The notes under the pieces are model-generated. The model had not been told where the DNA came from, made no database searches, and was given only the letters and a program-made list of their open reading frames with translations. Below are positions 10,902 to 20,796 of a DNA stretch of 64,000 nt, piece by piece. The stretch spans positions 1,922,001 through 1,986,000 of the forward strand of contig JAVHNS010000006.1 in NCBI GenBank assembly GCA_036872755.1. Reading direction: 5' to 3'. Source of the stretch: Orbilia blumenaviensis (lineage: Eukaryota; Ascomycota; Orbiliomycetes; Orbiliales; Orbiliaceae). How positions within the stretch are numbered: position 1 is the first letter of the stretch; each line of letters opens with the position of its first letter. Made by a program: the position numbers and the translations under genes.

Positions 10902-12242
10902 ATGGATTCCCTCCCAACCGAGCTTCTATTACAAATCTTCAAATGCAAAGAGCTATCCCCCGTCGACCTCGTCCGTTGCGGGCGAACATGCCGCAGATAC
11001 CACGATATCACAAACTCATCCGAATTTAAAATCGATTACACATTCCAAGTAGATCATATATCTCACTCTGGCTGGAGGCTCATTAGATGCCTCTTGCTCA
11101 ACCCCGCTCTTGGCGAACGCTTTCAAAGCTTACAAATCGCGTGGCATCGCCGACGACGTCGGGATAAAACAACTTGGACCACAAAATGGAACTGGACGGA
11201 GGAGGAATTAGCCCATATTTCCGCTGTATTAAATAAATGGGGTATTGATGATTCCGGCACTCTTTACCGCGCCATCGAAATCGGACTTAATTCCGAGGCA
11301 CTCATTCCCTTGCTGCTCTGCTTTACCACGACGCTCGAATCCTTAGACATCGGGGAGGTGGCTCATGATATGATCTCCGATGAATACGGTCACACAATTC
11401 TCGATGCGGCCCAAATATTCAGCCACTGCATGGGATTGTCGTCTGGCAGCCCTCAGCCTGGTGCCCGCGACTCAAAGGGTGAAAGAATATCTAGAACTTC
11501 TCGGCGCCGCCCTCTTGACCCTTCGGGCACCTATAAAGTAGACCTTAGTGAGTGGTATCACAGTGGAGCTGGTCACTACAACCCCGGGGGCAGGCTTGTA
11601 GAGCCACTTAGGCATATCCCATGGATATACAACGCCTTCAACCCCAAAGCCTGGCCGCCAGGACTAGTCAGCCTCAAAGAGTTCTCTCACGGTAGTTCAA
11701 ATAGTGCGGCTCTAAGGTATAGACCTCGATCCCTGAACACATGGCCCAATAGGAACCTTTCGACGGTCCTCCAGCTGCCGAACTTGGAAACTCTCAAGCT
11801 CTCACATATCAATGCTTTGATGGGGACTCCAATACACACTCAAATAAAACCCCCTCACAAGCTCAAGCATTTAGAAATCTTCCACTACAGATTCTACAGA
11901 ACTGACTTCGAAAAAGTGGCAATCCTGACCGGCGGCTCCCTCGAAAGTGTAAAATGTGTCCTCTCAGAAGAGAACTTCACACCATGGGATATGAGCCCCG
12001 AAGACAAGATTCGAATAATCACCGACTTTTTCCATGATAACAGCAAAGAAACGCTTAAGAAGGAAAATATATCTGTGTATCGGAGTTTCAAGGGCTTCTT
12101 CGATGATTTTAGGTTCGATGCGAATGAGAATGCGGCTATGGTAGAGCAGTTGAATGCGCACTATGGGTCTCTGGATAGAGAGTGCCATGTATGCGACCAT
12201 CCCTACGAGGATGATGACGATCTTGAATTTTATCCTTATTAA
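10902..12242 (+). CDS. F-box protein, tandem family member 2
   Basis: This is a single exon of 446 aa starting at MDSLPTELLLQIF, so the F-box is at the very N-terminus (residues ~2-40). The block shared with its neighbours follows: VDH near 50, LIRCLL near 60, WHRRRR at 81-86, NSEALIPLLL, LESLDIGE, and later a GGSLESVKCV segment equivalent to GSLEKFKCV in gene 1. The acidic repeat tail of gene 1 is absent; the protein ends in a short acidic stretch. The role is probably SCF substrate recognition, with the target unknown. It is colinear with two paralogues, which indicates local tandem duplication. Confidence 0.82.
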   Translation: MDSLPTELLLQIFKCKELSPVDLVRCGRTCRRYHDITNSSEFKIDYTFQVDHISHSGWRLIRCLLLNPALGERFQSLQIAWHRRRRRDKTTWTTKWNWTEEELAHISAVLNKWGIDDSGTLYRAIEIGLNSEALIPLLLCFTTTLESLDIGEVAHDMISDEYGHTILDAAQIFSHCMGLSSGSPQPGARDSKGERISRTSRRRPLDPSGTYKVDLSEWYHSGAGHYNPGGRLVEPLRHIPWIYNAFNPKAWPPGLVSLKEFSHGSSNSAALRYRPRSLNTWPNRNLSTVLQLPNLETLKLSHINALMGTPIHTQIKPPHKLKHLEIFHYRFYRTDFEKVAILTGGSLESVKCVLSEENFTPWDMSPEDKIRIITDFFHDNSKETLKKENISVYRSFKGFFDDFRFDANENAAMVEQLNAHYGSLDRECHVCDHPYEDDDDLEFYPY

Positions 12243-12426
12243 CCATGGTTATGGAGGGATCGTTGGATTGAGGCGAATTTATGAAAGATTTAGATTGTAT
12301 TTCGTTTTGATTGAAGCACTAGTTCTTGGCGATATAGCATTAACTATGGGATGAAAAATGTTAATATATAACTATACTTACTTACTTATTGCAACGAAGA
12401 TATAAAGGAGGGAAACGTATGTATGT
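12243..12426. other. 3' flank of F-box gene 2
   Basis: AT-rich sequence between the F-box gene 2 stop codon and the terminal-inverted-repeat element. No gene is seen. Confidence 0.4.
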
Positions 12427-12450
12427 CGGACAAAAGGGGTCAGAACACGC

Positions 12451-12545
12451 TGAACTCAGAAACACACACTGAACTCAGAAACACACACTGAACTCAGAAA
12501 CACACACTGAACTCAGAAACACACACTGAACTCAGAAACACACAC
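12451..12545. repeat. 19-bp tandem repeat, five perfect copies
   Basis: The unit TGAACTCAGAAACACACAC is repeated five times without spacer inside the left arm of the inverted-repeat element. The right arm has a single equivalent unit, so the array probably expanded after insertion. The lack of spacers rules out CRISPR. Confidence 0.95.
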
Positions 12546-12794
12546 TGGACTTTAAGCGAAATCTTGGCCAACGGGAAGCATAAGTACGTTAATTTAACAT
12601 ATTTATGTTTGCTTGTCTGCATGCCTGCTGGCTCTAAACTAGCATCTGGTTTGGCAACTGGTCTGGCAGCTGGCTTCGTTAATACGTGGGTTAATAGTCG
12701 TGCCAGTAGCTGAGCAAGAAGACAAGCAAGCTAACTGAAACCCATTAACAATTCCCTTAAGAAAAATCCCCCCAAAAAATATTCTTTGATGGTA

Positions 12795-12821
12795 ATAAGT
12801 ATGCTAAATTAGCATACTTAT
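12795..12821. repeat. Perfect 27-bp palindrome in the TIR element
   Basis: Two 13-nt arms (ATAAGTATGCTAA and its reverse complement) surround one central base. A degenerate relative lies at 12580-12606 in the opposite arm. Confidence 0.9.
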
Positions 12822-12905
12822 GTCAGATTTCTGTCGTGCCAAGGTCTCGCTTAAACGTTCAGTGTGTGTGTTTTGTGAGTTCAGTGGGTTCTGGCCCCTT
12901 TCGTA

Positions 12906-13435
12906 TGGTATAAAGTCAGATCTAACAATTATAACCAGGTAGAAAGGATATTTAATTTAGCATTTTGGGTTCATGAACTAGAGCATATACGGATCGTGAC
13001 TAACGAAGTTTTCTGCTTCGTTGAGGCTGGTTTACGAGACCAGGCCGTGACAATTTGAACGGATTATGACAACAAAAATACAAAATTTTGTATTGTTTGG
13101 ATTGCCTAGAGGCCTAGGGGTTGACTCATGATCGCGGCCTCCCCACCCAGTCGCGCCGCCTGCACCCGCCCTGACTTGGCGATATCAATTGAAAGCGCCA
13201 GGCACCCAGGTAAGTAGGTACTTAGGTATATAATACCTTACTTTCCGTCGAGTAAATGGTATTGACACTGTGTACTCGACTTGTATTATTTCGGCTTCAA
13301 ACATTCCTTTACAATTCCCCACTTTCAAGATCTAAGCAGCTAAAGTGTGACTTCAGGGTACACCAACATTAGCCATAAATTTCGAATATATCAAATTGAA
13401 GGGAATCTAGAAATTGGTTTGGGTGGCTATTTAAG
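12906..13435. promoter_or_regulatory. Upstream region of F-box gene 3 with TATA-like box
   Basis: TATATAATACC at 13227-13237 lies about 200 bp before the ATG of F-box gene 3 and matches the string before gene 2. A copy of a dispersed repeat lies at 13008-13060 (described separately). Confidence 0.4.
13008..13060 (-). repeat. Dispersed repeat copy (GGTCTCGTAAACCAGCC family)
   Basis: On the minus strand this reads CTGGTCTCGTAAACCAGCC followed by TCAACGAAGCAGAAAACTTC. Near-identical stretches occur at 20749-20796 (+) and 31724-31766 (+). It includes short hairpins (CTGGT/ACCAG and AACGAAG/CTTCGTT). Confidence 0.7.
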
Positions 13436-14914
13436 ATGGTAGCCTCTCTAACGACCCTCCCCGCCGAGCTTCTCGCCCAAATCCTCTCCCGTGAAACAGG
13501 GATTACCTCATTGGATATTTCCAACTGCTCGCTTGTCTGCCGGCGCCTCTACAACCTCACTGTCGATCGTAAGACAAAATACAGCTTCCATGTCGACCAC
13601 CGCTCCCAGTCAGCCTGGCATTTGATCCGCTGTATCCTATCGAACCCCACAGTCGGTACCCGGATCCAGACTATAGTGTTAACATGGCACCGTCGCCGTC
13701 CTGGACAATCCACAACATGGACTCCGCAATGGATCTGGAGATCCCAGGAATCCGCACAGATCCGAGAAATTTGTAAAAAATGGGGCATATACGAGTTTTT
13801 ATACCCGGTTATAGAAGACGGGTTTGATTCTGAGGCTCTGCTACCATTATTGCTGTGCTTGACGCCGAATTTGGAGTCATTGGATCTGGGTAATATTTCA
13901 CCGGGTGTCATATATGGCAGGTTCTCGGCCAACGCAGCCGTGAAAGTTTTCAAAGCCTGTGATCGGGGTCATTTGGCGCAGAACTACAAAGTACGACATA
14001 ATGCCGACGAAGGCGTTTATTTCGACTGCCGCTGGGGCGCCTCCTATCGCAGAAAGGTCCTCTGGTTCCACACAATTTTGAGCTTAAACATCTGTCTCCC
14101 TGGAATGTCGAATCTAAAGCACTTTTGTCATGGTTACGTAGCTTCCGCGCAGACGGGTGGGGAACGTCAGGGCTGGCCGGCGAAGTATGTTATAAAAGTT
14201 CTGCTACTGCCGAAAATTGAAACCGCATATTTCCATGGAGCAGCCCGATCTGAGCATACCCGGATTGAGCGCCAGCGCCAGCCACTATCCGCTGCCATTC
14301 CGAGGTCTTTAGCCGGCAAGAAATCCACAATCAAAAACCTTGAATTTGTGTATTGCGACCTTGAGGACGAAGATTACTCAACAATCGCAAAACTCACAGG
14401 CTCTCTGGAGAAACTCGTGTGTCCTATTCCCCCCCCTCTGTGGTTTCACCTGAGAACGCGAGGGGCGTACGTTGCAAAAGTCTTCGCAGAGAACAATAAG
14501 GACACGCTAAAACGCTCTAACATCTCTACCCCTCAGCTTGGGCATCGGTCCAGACGCCTTTCCTACATCACAGATGTTTACTTTCCATTTAAAGAATCTG
14601 ACGAACGGGAGGATAGGGAAGCTGCAGCGAAGCAACATCAAGAAAATAAAGAAGGGCTGGATTACATAGCAAGTCGGATATGGAACGATGACGAATACGC
14701 TGACGACGAATACGAGGAGGAGGGTGATTGGGAGCCGTGCGATCATGAGTTTGAGTGCCATTGCGAAGATTTCTTGTTCGACGAGTCGTCTAGTGAAGGA
14801 TATGAGATGGAGGGTGAGGACTGGTGGCAGCAGCAGCGTGCGATTGATGCTGAGGTAGCTCTGCGGACGAGAGATGTGAAGGGCACGAAGAAGAGGAGTC
14901 ACTTTGTTAACTAG
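13436..14914 (+). CDS. F-box protein, tandem family member 3
   Basis: This is a single exon of 492 aa. The F-box is at residues ~6-43 (LTTLPAELLAQIL...CSLVCRRLYNLT). The tandem-family block follows: VDH near 53, LIRCIL, WHRRRP at 84-89, then SEALLPLLL, LESLDLGN, an AGKKS...NLEFVYC segment and GSLEKLVCP. The tail is acidic with a Cys/His cluster (CDHEFECHCEDF, around residues 435-446) that could bind metal but matches no motif I know. The role is probably substrate recruitment to an SCF ligase; the target is unknown. It is the third paralogue in a row on the same strand. Confidence 0.82.
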   Translation: MVASLTTLPAELLAQILSRETGITSLDISNCSLVCRRLYNLTVDRKTKYSFHVDHRSQSAWHLIRCILSNPTVGTRIQTIVLTWHRRRPGQSTTWTPQWIWRSQESAQIREICKKWGIYEFLYPVIEDGFDSEALLPLLLCLTPNLESLDLGNISPGVIYGRFSANAAVKVFKACDRGHLAQNYKVRHNADEGVYFDCRWGASYRRKVLWFHTILSLNICLPGMSNLKHFCHGYVASAQTGGERQGWPAKYVIKVLLLPKIETAYFHGAARSEHTRIERQRQPLSAAIPRSLAGKKSTIKNLEFVYCDLEDEDYSTIAKLTGSLEKLVCPIPPPLWFHLRTRGAYVAKVFAENNKDTLKRSNISTPQLGHRSRRLSYITDVYFPFKESDEREDREAAAKQHQENKEGLDYIASRIWNDDEYADDEYEEEGDWEPCDHEFECHCEDFLFDESSSEGYEMEGEDWWQQQRAIDAEVALRTRDVKGTKKRSHFVN

Positions 14915-16764
14915 CCTTTTACATTGCTTCCTAAACGTGTAAAAAGATCTTGAGATTCGCCTTTGGAGCGGAGTATGTTGCCTAGAATGCCTACACCTCA
15001 AATTTCTCATTGTCATATATAGCACCTAAAATTATTATAATGTCTTCCACTGGAACTGGTACAAACTAGAGTCAAAATGATATGTTAAAAAAGATTATCA
15101 AAAATAACTGAATTTATAGATCGCCGTTTAAGTGGCCCAGCGAGTCCACCCGCATAACCCATGAATACATCGATGTAAGAACACAGGCAGCGCAGTTCAC
15201 ACAGCTTTTCAGTGAGGTTTAGGCTTAAAATTTTAGTGATTCTCTCTGGGGATAGTTTCGCGGCGCAGACCTAGTAGCATGACGCACTAGATCACTAGGC
15301 TGAAGATATTAGAGTTGGTGTGCACTCCATTGGTGCCACTAGAAATGGTGAAACAGCATTTAATTGATACCATATGCTATGAACAGTATGCAGTCAACCA
15401 TATACGAGAACCAATCCTCTTATATCACCAATTGCCTTGTCCCTAATAGGTCCAAAATATGCTCCTTAGCTATATGGTTTGTATTTCTATCAGCATCTGG
15501 TATAACTTTCTTGACAATTTATAATCGTTTTGGAAGCGTACATCTTTAAAGCTTTGAGAGGGCTGTACCTTGTAAACCCCCCCCCCCCCCCCCCCCCCCC
15601 CCCCAAGAGAAACAACAATCTAGCACCACAACTACACAAAAACCATATGCCAGCTTAAACCTAACTTAACCATGCAAACTAAGCTGGTAACCTGTCAAGG
15701 TGAGGTATATAAAACTTTGGTAGTTACTAGCGCAGCATTACAAATCAAGCCACCATAACTCATCGCTTTTCCATGTATCACCTCCTTTTATTGAATACTG
15801 TAACCAGAAAACTCGATGTATACATGTATGCAAATCTATTAAACTTTATTTACTTTTCCATAATATATAGTTGGCACATTATATATATAAAATGTGTGCG
15901 CGTCTGGCCCCCGAAACTAATGTAATGCAAAGACAGTTCTATCACCGGCTCAGCAGGTACCAAAATGTATTGTTTCTTCTTTGGCCTTCCATAGTCAGAC
16001 CAGAGCTGCAGAGTATCGAGGGAAGAAAAAAAAAAAAAAAAAAAGAAAAGAATCGATAAATGCCTTGAAAGGCAACACATAAATACAGCATGTTGTACGA
16101 AAGGAGGTGTCAAAAATTCTGGAAAAGGGCGTTCAAACCCGTCGCCATCTGACATAGCCTAGATGTAGTCTCAGTGCCAGATCCCAGGTAGCTGTTAGGT
16201 AGATGCCCGCTCGCCCAATAGCTCCGAGACTACCACAGATTAAATATCCTCCATTGAGCACCTCTTATCCACTCTGTATTTCCATCATACAGAAACAAAG
16301 CCATGTCGTCCGAGTTTTAATTTCTATCACTGATTTAATGCTCGCTAGCTCACGCTCACCATGAGACCCTGGATCACCTTTAATATTTGGGATACGTTTA
16401 CCGCTCAATAGACTAATTTGCCAATGGCTTATCGTTTACATAAAAATATATCCTACACCGAACCTATGTGGACCCTCTTGTTTTGGCTATACGTACATCA
16501 ATATATCCCGTAATTTATTCATAAAATCTTTTATGATGCACTAAGGCTTGCCCAGTTCTATTTACATACGGATTTAGGAGGCTGCATGACAAACTCTGAC
16601 CACTCCAGCATCTTTCTAATAGCTATGCATGTCCGTCAGAGGCTCTTACTGCCCATCAGTCTTTGTAATTCATAATTCGTTATTTCATAATTCGTCCTTC
16701 GTGACAAATAAATAATCCCTTCTCAGATCCTCTTTCTTTTTAAAAGGCCGCCGAGATCTACAAA
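14915..16764. other. AT-rich intergenic region
   Basis: No gene is visible. It holds a 28-base C homopolymer (15577-15604) and an A-rich run near 16027-16050. The sequence just before 16765 is the 3' flank of the leftward Egh16-like gene. Confidence 0.5.
15577..15604. repeat. Poly-C run, 28 bases
   Basis: An uninterrupted run of 28 C. Its true length is uncertain because homopolymers of this size are hard to assemble. Confidence 0.9.
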
Positions 16765-17868
16765 CTAGTAGTATGTCTCCTCCATGGCTTCATTTTCATC
16801 TTTCTTAGCAGTTTCCTGGTTTACCTCTTTAGCCTCGGCAAGAACCTCTTTTTCAGTCACAGGGAGCTTCTGTTCCATAATGGCCTCTGTTTCCTCCTTG
16901 GAGTACTCTTCTCCGCCCATGGCTACTTTAAGCTCCTCCTTAGTAGGAGGAGCTACTGGGACTGGTTTAACAGGTACCGGTGTGGCAACAGGCTTGGGGA
17001 GGGGCTTAGGCTTTGGTGCCTCAGTAATAATTTGCTGGACTGCGACACAGCCACCGAACGGACCATTTTTAGCAGTGTTTTCGCAGCGCATCAGGCACAT
17101 ATTCCTCCTGCTCCCAGAAACACCCGTGCATTTAAGAGTCGTTGGAATTACCGCGGTAATCCAAAGATTTGGCTTGTGGACAGTACCAGCATTGATGGAC
17201 CACGTATTACCGGGAACGTTCTCTTTAAGGGTTAACCACGAGCCGAAACTTCTCCCCGTACCAGTAGGATCTATCTTGCATTTGTATGGGCCAGCGCCGT
17301 CAGCATTAACCTACCGGTCATGGGTTAGTGATATTGTTTATGTATATACTTTTATTTTTACGGAGTAATGAGAGTCTTTGGATGGGAAAATATTATTACT
17401 TACCTGATGAATCCTCATTCTTAACCAGCCCCCTGCTGATATTTGTGGAATCGCATTGCTTGCTACAAATTTGGAGGTTTCCCCGGGGACATCCAGCGAA
17501 TAGGAGCGTTGAGCTTGAAAAACATTCTGAATGGTAAGACTATGCCAGCCGTGAAGCATAAGCCACGCGCTAGGTTTGATTTCGTGTCTCCAGACTAGAC
17601 CTAGGCTCAAACCGCAACCTTGGGCTTGATACACACGCGGTTTATGGCAACAAGGAATAACTGTATTTGCAAAAACAGAAACTTCGCTTTGCCAAGGGTG
17701 CAGATCTGTGCCGTAGGGGCCCTTATTGAAACTCCAACTTGTACCCAGGCCTCGGCCGCGAATGCCTTGATTTACGTTTCCGTATGCATCAGCAATGGTT
17801 GCGTGGCCATAGATTGAGCTGACACAGCTCAAGAGGGTAACGACAGAGGTGCTGGTAATAAGGTGCAT
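16765..17868 (-). CDS. Secreted Egh16-like (gEgh16/Mas/GAS family) protein
   Basis: There are two exons, 17868-17404 and 17310-16765, with a 93-bp intron; the product is 336 aa. A hydrophobic signal peptide covers about residues 1-21 and would leave His22 as the mature N-terminus. The family signature is clear: a HATIADAYGN start, a Cys-containing middle, and near the end of the conserved domain LKCTGVSGSRRNMCLMRCEN followed by GPFGGCVAVQQ. This family (Egh16-like) includes appressorium-expressed secreted proteins of plant and insect pathogens; the biochemical function is not established. After the domain comes a Pro/Lys/Val-rich linker (KPKPLPKPV) and a ~55-residue charged, Glu-rich tail, an unusual extension. 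A TATAAAAAG box lies about 200 bp upstream (18063-18071). Confidence 0.85.
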
Positions 17869-18062
17869 CTTGAGGAATGTTTGAAGGAGATAGGACTCAA
17901 GTACTCGTTTGAGTAATAATTGCTCGAAATAATGAGGAAAGAGCGTGGGAAGAGAAAGTCTAAAGAGTGTGGTGCTCAGAGCGATACAGCTGGAGCTTAA
18001 GGAGTGACAATGCTGTGAGGGCAGGTTGCTGATGAACTTTTTCCTGTCCGTCCCCAAACCCG

Positions 18063-18071
18063 CTTTTTATA
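18063..18071 (-). promoter_or_regulatory. TATA box of the Egh16-like gene
   Basis: TATAAAAAG on the minus strand, about 200 bp upstream of the start codon at 17868. It is canonical in sequence, but its position is only plausible because the transcription start is not known. Confidence 0.45.
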
Positions 18072-19125
18072 ATGTCGACGCTCTTTTTTCTTTGTTTTTT
18101 CTTTGTTCAGATATCTTTCATTTCTATTGTCCGAGTTCGCGGCCCAATCCATATAGTTCATCTCTGTTTTTCTTTTTACGCTGTCAACTACCACTTTGAT
18201 ATGACCGTGTGATGTGTTGATATGTTGTTTTTTTAATGCTATACCCTTTCAGCATCTGGATATTTATTATGTGACCAGGTTATTTTAGCGGTTTATCATG
18301 CCACCTTGTGTAGCTAGAGAAACATATGCACAAACAAGTCTCAAAAGCTGCGTCGATACGATTTCTAACATTTAAACCGCTTACGAGTACCGACCATGGT
18401 TAATACAAGTATGCAAGATCTTGGCTCAACACTATAATCTGGCTCTAATTAAGACTAGGAATAAACATGCGGGCTAAGGATCTCGGCTGTTCCCGGCAGT
18501 CAAAAGCAAGTGGCGAACTTTCCGATTGAGTTCTTCTAAGCTTTGCCTAATGTCGAGTCTCAAAACCCACGAAAAATCCCATCTAGATGCCCCTAAATAC
18601 CATCTATTTGTAACAGATTTTCGAAAATTTCCCGATGTATAAATTCATAGACTCAAGCCCGCCACTCCCCCCAAAGTATACAAGCTGGTTATGTTTACTA
18701 AAACCGTAACTATCAAATGTACTGGTCCCTCTTTATGGCTAATGTAAGCCATTGTTCAGAATACTGTTGGCAATGGATATTGGGACGAAGTTAGAATACC
18801 TATTAACTTTGAGTTAGACATTAATATTGGTTATATTAATTTTGAGGTAATGGTATCTTACGTCCCCATCTGTGACGATTCAGGCCATCATTTTATGAAA
18901 TCTTATGGCTGTCCCAACCGGTACCGCAGCCAATTTTTAGTAACGTTGAGGTATATGAGGGGCAATGGCCACAAACGCGCATTCGCCTAGTTTCTGACGC
19001 AAAATACTAGGTAGTATATAGTATATATGGTAAACATTATCTTAAGAGCAACATGTCAGACATACCTATTGGAATAGTTTGGGTAGTGAAAAGGCAGTCG
19101 ATCGCGCCATGTCAGGAGCCGGACC

Positions 19126-19212
19126 CTGGCACTCGGGTGACATGAAAAAGAGAGCAAGAATATACGGCGTGTTGGTAGATTCTTACTCTCTTTTTCGTGT
19201 CACCCAAGTGCC
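19126..19212. mobile_element. Foldback MITE, family A, copy 1
   Basis: Inverted ends run from CACTCGGGTGACA and GAAAAAGAGAGCAAGAAT to their complement ATTCTTACTCTCTTTTTC...TGTCACCCAAGTG, around a core containing CGTGTTGGTAGA. The element is almost entirely a hairpin. Copy 2 follows directly in the same orientation. Confidence 0.82.
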
Positions 19213-19308
19213 TGGCAACCGGGTGACAGGAGAAAGAGAGACCAAGAAAGGTATATAACGTGTTGGTAGATTCTTGCTTCTTTTTGTTCCGTTACCCGGG
19301 TGCCTGGG
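19213..19308. mobile_element. Foldback MITE, family A, copy 2
   Basis: Inverted ends run from CAACCGGGTGACAGGAGAAA to TTCTTTTTG...GTTACCCGGGTGCC. The core TATATAACGTGTTGGTAGAT matches copy 1 and, in part, the copies near 33.0 and 33.2 kb. The side-by-side arrangement suggests nested or tandem insertion. Confidence 0.8.
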
Positions 19309-20748
19309 CAGATGTTGGTCTTGAAAAGACGGGAATGGAAAAGCGAAAGGCTTGCAGCACCCCGAAAGAGTGCGATATGCGATGCCGGAGACATCGTCTC
19401 ACGTTGAATGCAAAGATAGGGTCAGTAATCGATATCGCCGCGTGATAGATATTCTAGTAGCTGGCTGGAAACGACCACAATGAGACAGGAGGACGTAGAG
19501 CTCGCATTCTTTTTATTCTTTTGCTGCCAATTTACCAGGTCTAGCTCTGGGCTGCCGGCTGTGCAAAAACCAAGAGCTAGAGGGGCATCGGCCGCTAGCC
19601 ACTTCGCCTGCAATAAACCGTTGCACTTAACCCGTACTAAACTCGCACCAAGGGGAGCTCCACAAAACACGTTTGATGCCATAGTTAGCGAGGAAAACTG
19701 TGTTATGCATAATTATATCGCCCGGCAGGGACCATGGTACTGGTTTCGTCATAGTACCGTTTAATCATTCACAAGCAATTCGTTGGGTGTTCCTTTCCAA
19801 CACATTCTTTGCTCGAGGAGTTTTTCAGATCACTCTGATCTGGACGCAAACAACAGTAACGCATTCAGCTCCAGGCAAACTAATAATATTCGAACAGACT
19901 AAACATGCAAATCGCCTCCTAGTCTTTTTTAGGCTTCCTTTTTGTACGAGTTTTTTTATCTATACTTCTAACCAACTAGGTCTCTTTTTGCAGGGACAAT
20001 GTCATTTTACCGCTGAAGTGAACAAGGTTGACGGCTGGGGTCGGAAATAGCTAATGGTTGGGCAGCCAGGTGTTACACCCGTGTAACCATCATTCCTAAT
20101 TCGGCCTCTTTCCTGTTCCATCCTAGTGCTCCAGGAAGCATTTGACTTCCAAGGTATTCTTTCTTTAATATTGTCTACGTATCGCAGTTCGTCAAAATAA
20201 TTTTAGCTAAATAAATAAATATCCTGCAAGCATAAGGCTTATCTCGTACCTAACCCTTCTACACAAAAGTGACGTAGGTACAAAGTTACATAAAAAGCCC
20301 TATAGTATGGAAATCCCGCTCAAATAAAGTCTGCCACAACATCAATACTTTCTGTGGCCTGCCCGGCGGACTCTGTACTGTATTGAACCAGTACTACGCA
20401 CTCAACTCATCTCAAAATCTATTTTTTAGCGGGCGAACAATCTTGGGACATGGGGTTAATTATGGGATGCATTCTGCATCGTTACAATGGCGAGCTAGAA
20501 AGCAGTTGTATGTCGATCATACAATTGTACTTTCGGCGCAAGTGCGTTAGCATCGAAAATCTATAATAGCCTCGAATTCAACGAATTATTACAGCCTTAA
20601 ATCCAGGCGGACGTGAATTATTATGAGCGTAGAGGGCTGGCGCTTTGTAATTAGTAATCTAAGCGTGGTAACCTAATACCTCTTGTAGTTGCGGTCAAGT
20701 GGCAGCCTCAGCAACAAGTGCGCGTATTAAAAGGAAATTGTAAATGGA

Positions 20749-20796
20749 ACTGGTCTCGTAAACCAGCCTCAACGAACCAGAACAATTCGTTAGAAA
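20749..20796 (+). repeat. Dispersed repeat copy (GGTCTCGTAAACCAGCC family)
   Basis: Reads CTGGTCTCGTAAACCAGCC then TCAACGAACCAGAACAATTC and GTTAG. It matches the 13.0 kb copy over about 45 bp with few differences. Confidence 0.7.

Larger units (their letters stand above)
12427..12905. mobile_element. Non-autonomous terminal-inverted-repeat element (MITE-like, ~480 bp)
   Basis: The two ends are imperfect inverted copies. At the left, AAAAGGGGTCAGAAC, then TGAACTC...CACACACTG, then TTTAAGCGAAATCTTGGC. At the right the reverse complement gives AAAGGGGCCAGAACC, TGAACTC...CACACACTG, TTTAAGCGAGACCTTGGC. Further in, each arm holds a related palindrome (12580-12606 imperfect, 12795-12821 perfect). 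The left arm contains five 19-bp tandem repeats where the right arm has one. The ends are flanked by TA, which would fit a Tc1/mariner-type target duplication, but exact boundaries are uncertain. No transposase is encoded. Confidence 0.72.

Noticed and set aside
12451..12545. CRISPR-like array
   Set aside because: The 19-bp units abut with no spacers and lie inside an inverted-repeat element of a eukaryote.
19480..20050. Possible two-exon gene
   Set aside because: Two overlapping frames could be joined, but there is no recognisable domain, and low-complexity stretches and repeats surround it.
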